Source of the DNA: Bacillus sp. 2205SS5-2
Lineage (GTDB): Bacteria > Bacillota > Bacilli > Bacillales > Bacillaceae_K
DNA: 64,000 nucleotides
Reading direction: 5' to 3'
Assembly (NCBI RefSeq): GCF_037024155.1
Contig: NZ_JAYKTS010000021.1
Coordinates: forward strand, 1 to 64,000
Shown here: in pieces, positions 43,621 to 52,586 of the stretch
Layout: each line of letters opens with the position of its first letter
Position numbering within the stretch: the stretch's first letter is position 1
Notes under the pieces: model-generated
Told to the model about the DNA's origin: nothing
The model's input: only the letters and a program-made list of their open reading frames with translations
The model's database searches: none
Translations under genes and position numbers: made by a program

Positions 43621-43648
43621 AAAAGGCACTTAACAGAAAGTGCCTTTA
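43621..43648. terminator. Terminator of the oxidoreductase gene
   Basis: AAAAGGCACTT pairs with AAGTGCCTTT around AACAGA; the A-run before it gives a T-tract on the minus strand. The rest of 43460-43666 is empty. Confidence 0.8.
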
Positions 43649-43666
43649 TGAAAGTCTTTTCTACTT

Positions 43667-44644
43667 TCATGTTAAATCTTCTAAATTCATAACCACATTT
43701 CCCTTTTTTCTTCCTGTATCAACATATCGATGAGCCTCAGCGATTTGTGTTAGTGGATAACGTTCATCGATGACCGCCTTTATCTCCTCAGCTTCAATAA
43801 GATCTTTTAGGAAATGTAAACCTTCTTTATTCGCCTCTGCTATTCCTCCCATTCCTTTTTTGTCCCCAAATTTTGATGTCCAAAGTATTTGGAACACTTC
43901 TCGGTAATTCATTACAGCCGTAACCCATTTTCCGTGTTGATTTAAGGATTTTTTACATTCAGAAAATGTTGTTTTCCCGACCGTGTCGAAAATAATATCA
44001 TATTTTTCACCATTTTTAGTAAAGTCCTCTGTCTTGTAATCTACTACAAAATCTGCTCCTAGAGCTTTCACTAATTCCACATTTGTTGTGCTGCAGACTC
44101 CCGTAACTTCTGCTCCAAAGTACCTGGCTAGTTGAACGGCATAAGTACCTACACTTCCAGACGCACCATATATTAATACTTTTTGTCCACTCTGGATTTT
44201 TCCTTTTCTTAGAAAATATAACGCGGATATTGCTCCAAAAGGGATCGATGCGGATTCTTCAAAGTCCATGTTGGCTGGTTTTAATGTAACAGATCCTTCA
44301 GCCCTCACACAAATGTATTCTGCATAGGTACCCTTTCCACAAAACCCATATACTTGATCACCTTTCTTAAACAGCAACACATCTTTCCCAACCTCTGCTA
44401 TTTCCCCCGAAAAATCCATCCCTAGTATAGACTTTCTCGGCTTTCTCACCCCTAAGGCTACCCTTGATATGGGCCATAGCGGTAACGTCTTTCTCGTTCC
44501 ATTTCGAATTCTTGCATCTCCTGAGGATACGGTTGTCGCGTACACTCTTATCAGCACTTCATCGTCTTTAATCGATGGTTTTTCCACCTCTTCCAACTGA
44601 AGAACTTCTGGTGGACCATATTTTGTAAAAGTAACAACTTTCAT
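43667..44644 (-). CDS. Zinc-independent MDR oxidoreductase (quinone-oxidoreductase-like)
   Basis: A 325-residue medium-chain dehydrogenase/reductase. The N-terminal GroES-like part reads LQLEEVEKPSIKDDEVLIRV, then GMDFSGEIAEVGKDVLLFKK and GDQVYGF. The coenzyme domain has VLIYGASGSVGTYAVQLARY (GxGxxG-type AxxGxxG NADPH motif). The catalytic zinc cysteine and histidine of alcohol dehydrogenases are absent from the usual places, as in quinone oxidoreductases. It probably reduces quinones or enones with NADPH. The ATG at 44644 has AGGAGG upstream, and a terminator follows the stop. Confidence 0.82.
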   Translation of the reverse strand: MKVVTFTKYGPPEVLQLEEVEKPSIKDDEVLIRVYATTVSSGDARIRNGTRKTLPLWPISRVALGVRKPRKSILGMDFSGEIAEVGKDVLLFKKGDQVYGFCGKGTYAEYICVRAEGSVTLKPANMDFEESASIPFGAISALYFLRKGKIQSGQKVLIYGASGSVGTYAVQLARYFGAEVTGVCSTTNVELVKALGADFVVDYKTEDFTKNGEKYDIIFDTVGKTTFSECKKSLNQHGKWVTAVMNYREVFQILWTSKFGDKKGMGGIAEANKEGLHFLKDLIEAEEIKAVIDERYPLTQIAEAHRYVDTGRKKGNVVMNLEDLT

Positions 44645-44776
44645 GGCTTCCTCCTAAACTTCTTATTAACCTAGAATGCATGGTATGTTTCATTTTATTA
44701 ATCTATTGAGATTGACGAAAAACTATTCCTTAAATTGTTCATATGAAGTTCGTATAGAAAAATCGACACCATCTGG

Positions 44777-44920
44777 TTAACTCTCTTTGATAAAGGCTAT
44801 GGTCTTATTTTCCGTATCTTGATCACCAACTTTGCAGTTCAATATTTCTATCTTCAATGTGATTTTTACTTGCTTATCCTCTTCATCCCGAATTCCCGCT
44901 AAGATCATTTTTTTCGTCAT
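44777..44920 (-). CDS. 47-residue small protein with strong SD, unknown
   Basis: An ATG at 44920 preceded by CTGGAGGGGATC opens 47 codons to a TAA at 44777. The product is MTKKMILAGIRDEEDKQVKI, then TLKIEILNCKVGDQ and a short tail. It is lysine- and glutamate-rich with a plausible beta-strand core and no membrane helix. The near-ideal SD supports a real gene. MITE copy 13 begins 45 bases upstream of the start and may supply or separate its promoter. No family recognised. Confidence 0.55.
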   Translation of the reverse strand: MTKKMILAGIRDEEDKQVKITLKIEILNCKVGDQDTENKTIAFIKES

Positions 44921-44964
44921 GATCCCCTCCAGCTTCTTCTTGGTTTTCTCCTGAAAATGATAAA

Positions 44965-45114
44965 GGCTGTTTTTGCAAAGTTTGTGGCTTTTCGAAAACA
45001 GCCTTTCCTTACGAAAACTACTCCACTTCTAGATAAAAGGAAGAAATCACTCGAAAAAACCTTACTGCCTGTTTTTTCTTTATTCCAATAGCAACAAAGT
45101 ATATGAAAAAAGCC
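44965..45114 (+). mobile_element. MITE copy 13 (second subfamily)
   Basis: GGCTGTTTTTGCAAAGTTTG and CAACAAAGTATATGAAAAAAGCC ends with flanks ATGATAAA and ATTATAAA (7 of 8). The first 43 bases also form a hairpin (GGCTGTTTT with GAAAACAGCC). The interior matches copy 4. Confidence 0.7.
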
Positions 45115-45271
45115 ATTATAAAAAAGAACCCCGCAGGTAGATTTTTTTCATTTCCTACTCTTCTAGAAAACATTTTAATTACTTCTTCTAAATCGGGATT
45201 GAATGAAAACTTGCTGCTAGACGACAGATCCTTGAGTTAAGAGAGTTTTGTTTGCATGTTTAAAAGGAGGG

Positions 45272-45278
45272 CATAATA
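45272..45278 (+). promoter_or_regulatory. Possible sigma-G -10 of Ger operon 2
   Basis: CATAATA fits the sigma-G -10 consensus CATNNTA, 33 bases before the start codon, but no matching -35 is at proper spacing. Confidence 0.25.
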
Positions 45279-45310
45279 AAAATTACTATGTACTCTAAGG
45301 GGCTAATGAT

Positions 45311-46846
45311 ATGCGCGAACATCGGGATAAGGATTTAAAACAGAAAAATTCATCCTCTGAGCAGATAAGATTAGCAAAACTCTCCTTAAATCTAGCTGAA
45401 AATAAATGCGCCATTCAAAACATATTTATTGATTGCTATGATATTAAGTACCAGAGTTATCAGTTTAGCAAAGACTACTCTATTCATGCATTGAGTGTAT
45501 TTTGTGACACCATTGTTCAAAAGGAAAAAGCCAACTTACTCAAAGGAGTTCTGCAAGACCTTGTAACCAGTGAAGTAGGTCCTGCAACTGAAATTGATCT
45601 TGAATGCGTGAAAACATTTTTTATGAAGAATGGAGTCTCTTTCCGTTCTGTAAATATAGTAAATACGTTAGGGGATATTTCTGAAAAAGTTCTTGAAGGT
45701 CATGTCATCATTTTATTTGATCATTGGAATAAGGCGTTGACTATAGATGCGTATGAGGTAGACAAAAGACCCGTAGGTGAGCCGCAATATGAAGTATCTA
45801 TCTTAGGTCCACGAGAAGGAACGAATGAAAACCTCTCCACTAACCTAGGTTTAATCCGCTCAAGATTAAAAACAAGTAATTTAAAAATACATGCAAAAGT
45901 AATTGGAAACGAAACGAAATCCAAAGTAGTTTATGCCTACCTGAACGGAACTGTACCAAGGGATACACTGAAGCAGTTTAGAGAGAGATTTCTTCAAATA
46001 AACAATGAAGAACTCTTTGATACTTCTTATTTAGCAGAGCTGATGGAGGATTCCACATATTCTCCCTTTCCACAATATCGTTCGACCGAGAGACCTGATG
46101 TAGCAGTGGCGAATCTCTATGAAGGTAAGATTATTCTTCTTATGGAAGGTTCTCCCACCATTATCATTTGTCCTGGTTTGTTTATCGAATTCTTTCAAAC
46201 GCCTTCGGATTATTATGAAAGAACCGTTTTTTCATCGTTGATAAGGATGTTAAGAATTTGTGGTTATTTAATCAGTTTGACACTGCCAGCCATTTATATT
46301 GCTCTCTCAACTTTTCATACAGAGCTGATCCCTACCGTTTTATTATTAGCCATTTTGGATACAAGAGAAGGTATTCCATTCCCATCATTAGTTGAAGCAC
46401 TTATCATGATTTTCTTCTTTGAATTGTTACAGGAAGCCGGTTTGAGATTGCCTAAACCAATAGGATCAGCCGTAAGTATTGTCGGTGCGATAATCATCGG
46501 TGAAGCATCCATCAATGCAGGGATTGCCTCTCCCATCATGGTCGTTGTCATTGCTTTGACTGGAATTGCCTCTTTTACTATTCCACAGTATAGTATGGGA
46601 ACATCAGCACGGCTATTAAGAATACCACTTATGCTCATAGCTTCCATACTAGGGGGATTTGGGTTAATGATTGGGTTTATTTTAATCTACCTTCATCTCA
46701 TATGTCTGCGATCTCTTGGTCAGCCTTACATGGCTACAATTGACCCAATGCGTCCAGATATAATCTATGAGTTCTTTACTAGGGCGCCTCTAAAGTTTCA
46801 AATAAAAAAACAAGAAAACACGCACATAAAATCTAAACAAGAATAA
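45311..46846 (+). CDS. Spore germinant receptor subunit A, second operon
   Basis: A 511-residue GerA-family protein, paralogous to the one at 33839. It keeps the same landmarks: VSILGPREGTNENLSTNLGL, YRSTERPDVAVANLYEGKII, MEGSPTIIICPGLFIEFFQT, SSLIRMLRICGYL and LPKPIGSAVSIVGAIIIGEA. It has a soluble N-terminal half and about five C-terminal helices. It lies in the spore inner membrane and transmits the germinant signal. The start ATG has AAGGGGC upstream. First of four genes in the order A-C-D-B; gaps of 9-20 bp suggest one transcript. Confidence 0.9.
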   Translation: MREHRDKDLKQKNSSSEQIRLAKLSLNLAENKCAIQNIFIDCYDIKYQSYQFSKDYSIHALSVFCDTIVQKEKANLLKGVLQDLVTSEVGPATEIDLECVKTFFMKNGVSFRSVNIVNTLGDISEKVLEGHVIILFDHWNKALTIDAYEVDKRPVGEPQYEVSILGPREGTNENLSTNLGLIRSRLKTSNLKIHAKVIGNETKSKVVYAYLNGTVPRDTLKQFRERFLQINNEELFDTSYLAELMEDSTYSPFPQYRSTERPDVAVANLYEGKIILLMEGSPTIIICPGLFIEFFQTPSDYYERTVFSSLIRMLRICGYLISLTLPAIYIALSTFHTELIPTVLLLAILDTREGIPFPSLVEALIMIFFFELLQEAGLRLPKPIGSAVSIVGAIIIGEASINAGIASPIMVVVIALTGIASFTIPQYSMGTSARLLRIPLMLIASILGGFGLMIGFILIYLHLICLRSLGQPYMATIDPMRPDIIYEFFTRAPLKFQIKKQENTHIKSKQE

Positions 46847-46857
46847 AGGATGTTTCG

Positions 46858-48015
46858 ATGAAAGCAAGTCGGATAATATTATCTTTACTAATTAGCGTAA
46901 TTTTCCTGTTAAGTGGTTGCTGGGATCAAAACGAGCTACCTGTTTATGGGTTTGTACAAGCCGTTTCTATAGATCTTTCCGAAGAAGATGAAAACAAACT
47001 TGTTCTAACGACACAATTTATCAAACCTTCACCCAAAATCAGCAGTTCAGGAAACAGTTCAGGGGAAGCATATATTAATGTCCAAACAGAAGGAGATAGT
47101 ACATTTGAGGCTATTCGTGATATTACTAATCATTTGGGGAGAAAAGCGCAGTGGAGTCATACACGGATCATACTATTAAGCGAAGAGTTAGTAAAAAAAA
47201 GAGAGCTGGGTGAATTACTAGAATTCTTTTATCGTGACCATGAACCAAGATTGCTTATGAACTTAGCTGTAACACAAGGTAGGTCGCAAGATTATCTCAA
47301 TGTCCAACCGTTTATAGAAAATACGATTAGTCAACAACTAAAAGAAATAGAACGGATAGCCCAAAAGTTCAGTGCAAAAACAGTAGAAGCAACTTTACTT
47401 ACACTCGGAACAGAGTTGAAAAGTGAATTGAAGACTGGGACAATTCCGTATTTTACAATGGGGACTCATCAACATCCCGTTGTATCTGGCATTTCCATGT
47501 TCCAAAAAGGGAAAATGGTCGATACTCTCTCCCCGATAGAGTCAGAAGGCTTGTTAATGTTAACTAATAGGTACAATTCAGGAATCATTGAGATTCCCTG
47601 CAAAACTTCCGATCGAGAATTGATTGAAACCGTGGAAGTGATGGGCGTTACTTCAAAATCTAAATTTAAGCTTAATAATAATAAATTGTCCTTTGATGAA
47701 TCATTGACTATTGAGGCAAGTATTGGAGAATTAAAATGCACCTCTCTAGATAATAGTGAGGCTCTCTCGGAATTTAATAAGATAGTTGAAAAAGAAGTGA
47801 AAAAGAATCTTTTAGATACCATAAACAGACTGCAAGAAGACAAAATAGATGCCCTCGGTATTGGAAATGATGTCTATCGACAACAACCTGATTTGTGGGG
47901 AGAAATAAAAGATCAGTGGCCGAGTATTTTTGGTAGTGCTTCTTACACCATTAAGGTGAAAGTAAATACCATGAATTCAAGCTCGGATGTAGGAAAACCG
48001 TTTTTTCTTGAGTGA
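46858..48015 (+). CDS. Spore germinant receptor subunit C, second operon
   Basis: A 385-residue lipoprotein with a signal peptide ending in lipobox LLSGC (Cys20) followed by WDQNELPVYGFVQAVSIDLS, the typical Ger(x)C opening WDxxEL. The later DALGIGNDVYRQQPDLWGEI segment and a terminal beta-region are also family hallmarks. It differs from the operon 1 C-subunit, which has GSQVIDDLAML in place of WDQNEL. AAGGATG precedes the ATG, 11 bases after the A-subunit stop. Confidence 0.88.
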   Translation: MKASRIILSLLISVIFLLSGCWDQNELPVYGFVQAVSIDLSEEDENKLVLTTQFIKPSPKISSSGNSSGEAYINVQTEGDSTFEAIRDITNHLGRKAQWSHTRIILLSEELVKKRELGELLEFFYRDHEPRLLMNLAVTQGRSQDYLNVQPFIENTISQQLKEIERIAQKFSAKTVEATLLTLGTELKSELKTGTIPYFTMGTHQHPVVSGISMFQKGKMVDTLSPIESEGLLMLTNRYNSGIIEIPCKTSDRELIETVEVMGVTSKSKFKLNNNKLSFDESLTIEASIGELKCTSLDNSEALSEFNKIVEKEVKKNLLDTINRLQEDKIDALGIGNDVYRQQPDLWGEIKDQWPSIFGSASYTIKVKVNTMNSSSDVGKPFFLE

Positions 48016-48024
48016 GGAGGAGAT

Positions 48025-48270
48025 GTGCTTTTGATTGAGAAAATTATTTTCACCACCATGGTGTATCTGCTAATTGGTTATTCGAGACTCCTAGAAAAAA
48101 CGGAGAAAAAAAGTAAAGAAAAAATTTTATATTTTTCTTTGTTTCTTTTCTCTAGTTATTTAAGCTATCTATTTATTACAGATTCACCCGGCTTTAACAT
48201 AGAAGATTTACTTACAATTCCATTTGAGAAGCCGGCTAACAAAATCTATCAATTTTTCACATCTCCATAG
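48025..48270 (+). CDS. Spore germinant receptor subunit D (two-helix accessory protein)
   Basis: This 81-residue protein has two membrane helices (IFTTMVYLLIGYSRLL and LYFSLFLFSSYLSYLFI) separated by a lysine-rich loop EKTEKKSKEK, and a short tail. D subunits of this size and topology accompany several GerA-type receptors and modulate their activity. Assignment rests on size, topology and place in the operon. The GTG at 48025 follows GAGGAGGAG; a TTG two codons later is an alternative. Confidence 0.7.
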   Translation: MLLIEKIIFTTMVYLLIGYSRLLEKTEKKSKEKILYFSLFLFSSYLSYLFITDSPGFNIEDLLTIPFEKPANKIYQFFTSP

Positions 48271-48290
48271 TCTGTTAAGGAGGCATTTAA

Positions 48291-49394
48291 ATGAAGGAAA
48301 AAGAGATCATAAGTAAACCTCAAATGTTTATGTTATTTCTTGCATTTATCACTGGCTCTGCCATCATAAATATACAAGGATTGCTTATAGGAATAGCTGG
48401 GAATGGGGCATGGGTATCCTTACTAATAGCAAATACCTTTGGATTTTTGATTTTATCACTTGTATTGATTTTACATGAAAAATATCCCAACTTATCCTTT
48501 ATTGAATATTCTCAAGCTCTAGTAGGGAAATGGGTGACTTGGTTAATTGGAATTCCTCTTCTTCTCCTCTTATTTTTGATTTCGGCTAATATTACGAATG
48601 CAATGGGATTCTTTTTTACTACTTCGATGATGAGAGAAACTCCAATATATATATTCCAATTTTCAATCCTTTTTGTGGGATGCTTGACTGTAAAAGCAGG
48701 TATTGAAGTGATGGCTAGAATGTTTCAGACTCTCCTCAGTTTAATTTTTTTAATTGTGCTAGTCATTTTAACCTTAAATTATGTACATTATAAACCGGAA
48801 TTTTTATTACCTGTAATACCTAATGGTTGGAAGCCGGTTTTTCACGCAGCTTATGTAGGGTTTGGATTTCCTTATATGGACATCCTTTATTTCACGATGA
48901 TTTTGCCTTATATGAGTCGTGAAAAAAATCAGAAATTTAAGAGTTTGATGTTCCTTGGATTATTCATAAATGGAATAATCCTAGCTATTACTATTGTTGC
49001 AAGTATAATGATTTTGGGACCCATTGTCTCAAACGAGAAATTCCCCCTCTTTCAAGCTGCCAGAATGGTTGAACTTGGTGAACTTATTCAGCGGATAGAA
49101 TTTATATTTGGAATCGCACTAATCATTGCAACTTATATGAAGATTACGATGATGATTTATATAATAAATGAAGTAATGTGTCAACTCTTTTTTATCACTA
49201 GCAAGCAATCATTTATCTTTATTAATACTTTATTGATTTTATTACTTTCATTAACGATTTATAAAAACGATGTTGAACTAAGTGAAAACGGTATAATTAT
49301 GGAGCCGCTCCTTACCTTTTTCATTGGATTCATTCCTCTTTTACTTTTATTCTTAATATCCCTACTTAAAAATCCACTTTCCTCATCAAGATAG
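48291..49394 (+). CDS. Spore germinant receptor subunit B, second operon
   Basis: A 367-residue spore permease with about ten helices, paralogous to the one at 35348. It opens EIISKPQMFMLFLAFITGSA and has the conserved GNGAWVSLLIANTFGF stretch after the first helix. AAGGAGG precedes the ATG. As the last gene of operon 2 it has the D subunit just upstream; a relic of an IS3-type element begins within ~45 bp of its stop. Confidence 0.88.
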   Translation: MKEKEIISKPQMFMLFLAFITGSAIINIQGLLIGIAGNGAWVSLLIANTFGFLILSLVLILHEKYPNLSFIEYSQALVGKWVTWLIGIPLLLLLFLISANITNAMGFFFTTSMMRETPIYIFQFSILFVGCLTVKAGIEVMARMFQTLLSLIFLIVLVILTLNYVHYKPEFLLPVIPNGWKPVFHAAYVGFGFPYMDILYFTMILPYMSREKNQKFKSLMFLGLFINGIILAITIVASIMILGPIVSNEKFPLFQAARMVELGELIQRIEFIFGIALIIATYMKITMMIYIINEVMCQLFFITSKQSFIFINTLLILLLSLTIYKNDVELSENGIIMEPLLTFFIGFIPLLLLFLISLLKNPLSSSR

Positions 49395-49435
49395 ATGGCA
49401 ATCAAAGTGTAATCGGGATTACTAAAGGATATTGT

Positions 49436-49644
49436 GCCACAATAAAAAGGTCCTATAGAGTAGACACTAAAAAAGTCTAGCTTTAGGGGATTTTTTTGAG
49501 TAAAAAACATTTACAGAAAAAGTAGTGAAACAGCAATTAGCTAATCCTTATCTGAAATCCGTGAACGCTAAAAGTATCACTTATACGGATGAATTTAAAC
49601 GAGTACTGATTGCGCAGAAGGAAAAAGAAGAGTTTTCAAGGTAG
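49436..49644 (+). pseudogene. IS3-type transposase N-terminal remnant
   Basis: After a TTG AGT AAA AAA start the frame slips at an A-run, then reads TFTEKVVKQQLANPYLKSVN and AKSITYTDEFKRVLIAQKEK before a TAG. That is the typical N-terminal helix-turn-helix of a group of IS3-family OrfA proteins. The rest of the IS is gone. Confidence 0.55.
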
Positions 49645-50190
49645 ATTAAAGGTTGAATGACTTTCCTTCAACCTTCTTCTTGTAACTTCATCAACTAGAA
49701 AAAATATTAGAGAACATATAGTTGGCAAAATGAAAACACCAACGTATACCTCATCAAACAGACTGAAAATAGCAGTAAACAGACCAAAGCAAATATGAAT
49801 TATTCCAGACACACAAGCCCGGTATTTTATGAATTTCTTAGAAACAAGTTCTGCAATGATGGAAACAGGTAATCCATAACCTAAAATCCCTATAGTACTA
49901 AAGATAAATATAAGGAGGAATCCTTCAATATAGTTAATGTCAAAAGGAGGTAACTCGTTCAGATTTGACACTACAATAAACCCTAGAGAGAAGATTAGCG
50001 ATGTATAAAAAGAGACTTTAATTTTCCTAAGTTTATTTTTGAATATTATCTCTCGGGCAATTGGAAATAAAAATGAAATAGAAAAAATGGCAAGTACCAA
50101 TTTTATATATGTAGGTATAGTAGAAACAAATACTATAAATAAAACCAAAACAACAGTAATTATAGGAATTATATTTTTGGCTTTTAGCAT
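49636..50190 (-). CDS. Membrane protein of unknown function
   Basis: A 184-residue protein with six hydrophobic segments, for example IIPIITVVLVLFIVFVSTIP at 8-27, LVLAIFSISFLFPIA, VSFYTSLIFSLGFIVVSNL and GVFILPTICSLIFFLVD. Basic residues lie in the cytoplasmic loops (FKNKLRKIK, SKKFIKYR, TRRRLKE). No domain recognised. AAAGGTTG precedes the ATG at 50190. It starts a series of small minus-strand genes running up to 56.3 kb. Confidence 0.6.
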   Translation of the reverse strand: MLKAKNIIPIITVVLVLFIVFVSTIPTYIKLVLAIFSISFLFPIAREIIFKNKLRKIKVSFYTSLIFSLGFIVVSNLNELPPFDINYIEGFLLIFIFSTIGILGYGLPVSIIAELVSKKFIKYRACVSGIIHICFGLFTAIFSLFDEVYVGVFILPTICSLIFFLVDEVTRRRLKESHSTFNLP

Positions 50191-50324
50191 ACAAATTCAA
50201 CCTTTCGCATTTTAAAAATTCGTCCTAACAGAGGCGATCTTTTCATGTGGATTTCTTACAACCTTGTACTATTTTAGCATATTATACATAATCGTCACTC
50301 CAGAATAAGGTCCTAAAATGAAAA

Positions 50325-50352
50325 ATAGGCGCTTATCCTTGTTCAAGGGTTG
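50325..50352. repeat. Intergenic motif copy (GCGC/CCTTGTTCAAGG)
   Basis: GGCGCTTATCCTTGTTCAAGG just past the stop of the GNAT gene resembles motifs at 52011, 52530, 55381 and 56358. The CCTTG-TT-CAAGG core is a small hairpin. Confidence 0.4.
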
Positions 50353-50382
50353 TCCCGCTTGTAGAATAAAGAAAATTAAATT

Positions 50383-51222
50383 CTACAAGAACTTTCGATA
50401 AACCTGTGTATTATGAAGTGGCTTAAAGCCTAAAGAGGTGTACAATTTCTCAGCACCTTTATTTCCCTCTACAAAACAAATACGAATTTCTTCGCAGCCT
50501 CTATCTAACATCTTGTTCATACCAAAATGCAGAGCCTTACGTCCATATCCTTTTCCTTGGTGACTTGGAGCAACCATTAAATTATCTACTTCCCCTTCAC
50601 CAGTTGTGACTGATGCAACAATTTGCTCATTATCTAAGATTAAATATACATTATTAATATTATTTAATTTGTACTTTTTCACGATGTCTTCTGAAGCCAG
50701 ATATGGTTTAATATCATTCTTTTCGTGCAAATCGTAATAAGAGTCTTGTACTAATTTTACAAACTGGTCAAAAAACTTATCTTCATATTTAACAAACTCT
50801 ATGTCTGCTTTAGGGAAAGTTCCTCCTCTGTAAACCAATTCAGGAGAGCCCCACCATTTTTTAAATCCCATTTTTTTAGCGAATCCAACTGGATTTTCTG
50901 TTTCAACACTCATATATGTACACAAAAAATCAGGTTTTGTTCCGGAGATTAGCTTTTCCATTTCTTTATATAATGCAGTACCGATACCTTTTAAGCGATA
51001 TTTTTGTTCAACATATAGACTAATTTGGGCTATAGACTCCTCACCATTTGAATAGAAAGATGCGTATGAAAACCCTCTAATACCATTTTGTTCATACAAA
51101 AGAACTTGATTAGACATTGTAATTATTTCATCAAAATTTCCTATATTTTCTTCAATCCCTATTTTTTCTATTAGTGTTAATAACCTTTCCTTATCTTCTT
51201 TTTCACTATAGGCGCTAATCAT
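50383..51222 (-). CDS. Tandem GNAT acetyltransferase
   Basis: A 279-residue protein with two GNAT domains. In the first, YVEQKYRLKGIGTALYKEME carries a RxxGIG acetyl-CoA loop and TENPVGFAKKMGFKK the closing helix. In the second, MVAPSHQGKGYGRKALHFGM has QGKGYG and VEGNKGAEKLYTSLGFKP the C-terminal end. Double-GNAT proteins include mycothiol synthase-like and drug-acetylating enzymes; the substrate is unknown. GAAGGGGAT precedes the ATG at 51222. Confidence 0.82.
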   Translation of the reverse strand: MISAYSEKEDKERLLTLIEKIGIEENIGNFDEIITMSNQVLLYEQNGIRGFSYASFYSNGEESIAQISLYVEQKYRLKGIGTALYKEMEKLISGTKPDFLCTYMSVETENPVGFAKKMGFKKWWGSPELVYRGGTFPKADIEFVKYEDKFFDQFVKLVQDSYYDLHEKNDIKPYLASEDIVKKYKLNNINNVYLILDNEQIVASVTTGEGEVDNLMVAPSHQGKGYGRKALHFGMNKMLDRGCEEIRICFVEGNKGAEKLYTSLGFKPLHNTQVYRKFL

Positions 51223-51333
51223 TAAGATAAATCCCCTTCACTATTGTGACTTCTACAATGCATTTTTATTTCGTTATTTTCTTACGCTTATTCCACAATC
51301 TAGACGTTTGCTTAATACTCGGATGGAGATGAA

Positions 51334-51900
51334 TCAAAAACATTTAGAAATATGAACGATTTCTTTAATTACAGAATCAACTTCCTTATTATCTCTAACT
51401 ACAAATAAATAATCTGCTTCCCCTTCTTGAGGGTCCAAAACATCCTCATTCATAGATCCAGCCTGTTGACTATTAAGTACTTCCTCAAAGTTAGAATAAG
51501 GACCCCTAAGTATATGGGTGTTTCTTTGACTATTAGTTATTCTTTTATGAAGAATTTCATCAGGTATTTCAAAGTGAACCAAGATACTAACAAACGCATT
51601 TTTATCATATATTTCTTCCAGCAAATACTTTCTCCCTTTTTTAGTACGATTAGCACTACTAGCAATAATATGAAAATCCGTGTGTTCTTTAGCATAATCA
51701 ACAATCACCTTAGATATAGAATGCTTTAGAATGTTAGGTCCTTGTTTTGGTAATATGTTTTGGTAATATGTATTTAAAAATTCAGCATTATTATCTTGGT
51801 CCATTATAAAAGAATTCGTTAACTTTCTTTCTAAGGCTTTTGCAAATGTGGTTTTTCCACTATGTGTTTTACCTACTGTGATAATAACTAACCTTTTCAT
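51334..51900 (-). CDS. P-loop kinase/ATPase
   Basis: A 188-residue nucleotide kinase-like protein. The Walker A is VGKTHSGKTTFAK near the N-terminus and a possible Walker B is FHIIASSANR. VHFEIPDEILHKRITNSQRN holds basic residues of a lid. It resembles zeta-toxin or gluconate-kinase class ATPases that phosphorylate small molecules. The ATG at 51900 follows AGGGG; an ATG six codons upstream has no SD. It belongs to the small-gene run and has no co-transcribed partner with known function. Confidence 0.7.
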   Translation of the reverse strand: MKRLVIITVGKTHSGKTTFAKALERKLTNSFIMDQDNNAEFLNTYYQNILPKQGPNILKHSISKVIVDYAKEHTDFHIIASSANRTKKGRKYLLEEIYDKNAFVSILVHFEIPDEILHKRITNSQRNTHILRGPYSNFEEVLNSQQAGSMNEDVLDPQEGEADYLFVVRDNKEVDSVIKEIVHISKCF

Positions 51901-52010
51901 AATTACCCCTATTTTCATAACTGTTTTTAAATATTAAATTGCTTTGCGTTGAGCTCTTCTTACTTGAATTACACTTTTGTAATTAGATGGTACTGCACTT
52001 ATTTAAGTTT

Positions 52011-52046
52011 CGAATTATTCCGTTAAACCTCCCTTTACCTTAAGTA
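52011..52046. repeat. Intergenic motif copy (TTCCGTTAAACCTCCCTTTA)
   Basis: Located 25-60 bases after the deaminase stop; aligns with 52530 and 56358 over about 25 positions. Confidence 0.4.
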
Positions 52047-52069
52047 CATTCATTCACAAACTCAACAAT

Positions 52070-52474
52070 TTAGTTATCTTCATAAGCTTTATACCAATGG
52101 TATGGTTGTATCTCATTCAACATTTTATATTCCAGCTTACCATATGGATTGGTTACAGCAGCCTTTACATTTTCTCCCCAGTAAAATAATCTTTCTTGAC
52201 AGATACCACAAGGAGTTAAAACCTTAAATTCGGCACCTTCATCTTCTCTCACAACACAAATAGTATGTGTGACCTTTGTATTTAATTTATGAGCTTCTAG
52301 AATTGCACCAGTTTCAATACACAGTTCTGTTGAAGCATTGACAATTTCTGGTGATACACTGGTTAAGATTTGGTCATCTTCAGTGTACATCGCTGCAGCT
52401 CCTCCCCAACCGGAAGGATACCTTTTATTTATTAACTCAATCGCTGACTGATAAAGGCTCTCTTCAATATTCAT
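52070..52474 (-). CDS. Cytidine-deaminase-fold enzyme (blasticidin-S-deaminase-like)
   Basis: A 134-residue single-domain deaminase. The active-site helix reads ASTELCIETGAI, with C-x-E in place of the HAE/CAE of nucleoside deaminases, and the zinc pair is TPCGICQE (PCxxC). Size and the CxE/PCxxC pattern match blasticidin-S deaminase and related cytidine deaminases; a drug-inactivating or nucleoside-salvage role is possible. GGGGGG precedes the ATG at 52474. Confidence 0.8.
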   Translation of the reverse strand: MNIEESLYQSAIELINKRYPSGWGGAAAMYTEDDQILTSVSPEIVNASTELCIETGAILEAHKLNTKVTHTICVVREDEGAEFKVLTPCGICQERLFYWGENVKAAVTNPYGKLEYKMLNEIQPYHWYKAYEDN

Positions 52475-52529
52475 TGTTATCCCCCCGCATTATTCTTAAG
52501 AATAATTCTACTCCCAGAAATCAACTTAT

Positions 52530-52563
52530 TCCATTAAACTTCCCTTTACTTGAACAAAGGACG
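52530..52563. repeat. Intergenic motif copy (CATTAAACTTCCCTTTACTT)
   Basis: Lies 25-60 bases after the stop of the lipoprotein gene; the minus-strand reading CCTTTGTTCAAGTAAAGG is a small stem-loop. Confidence 0.4.
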
Positions 52564-52586
52564 ACTGTTATTCAGTACACGCCCCA

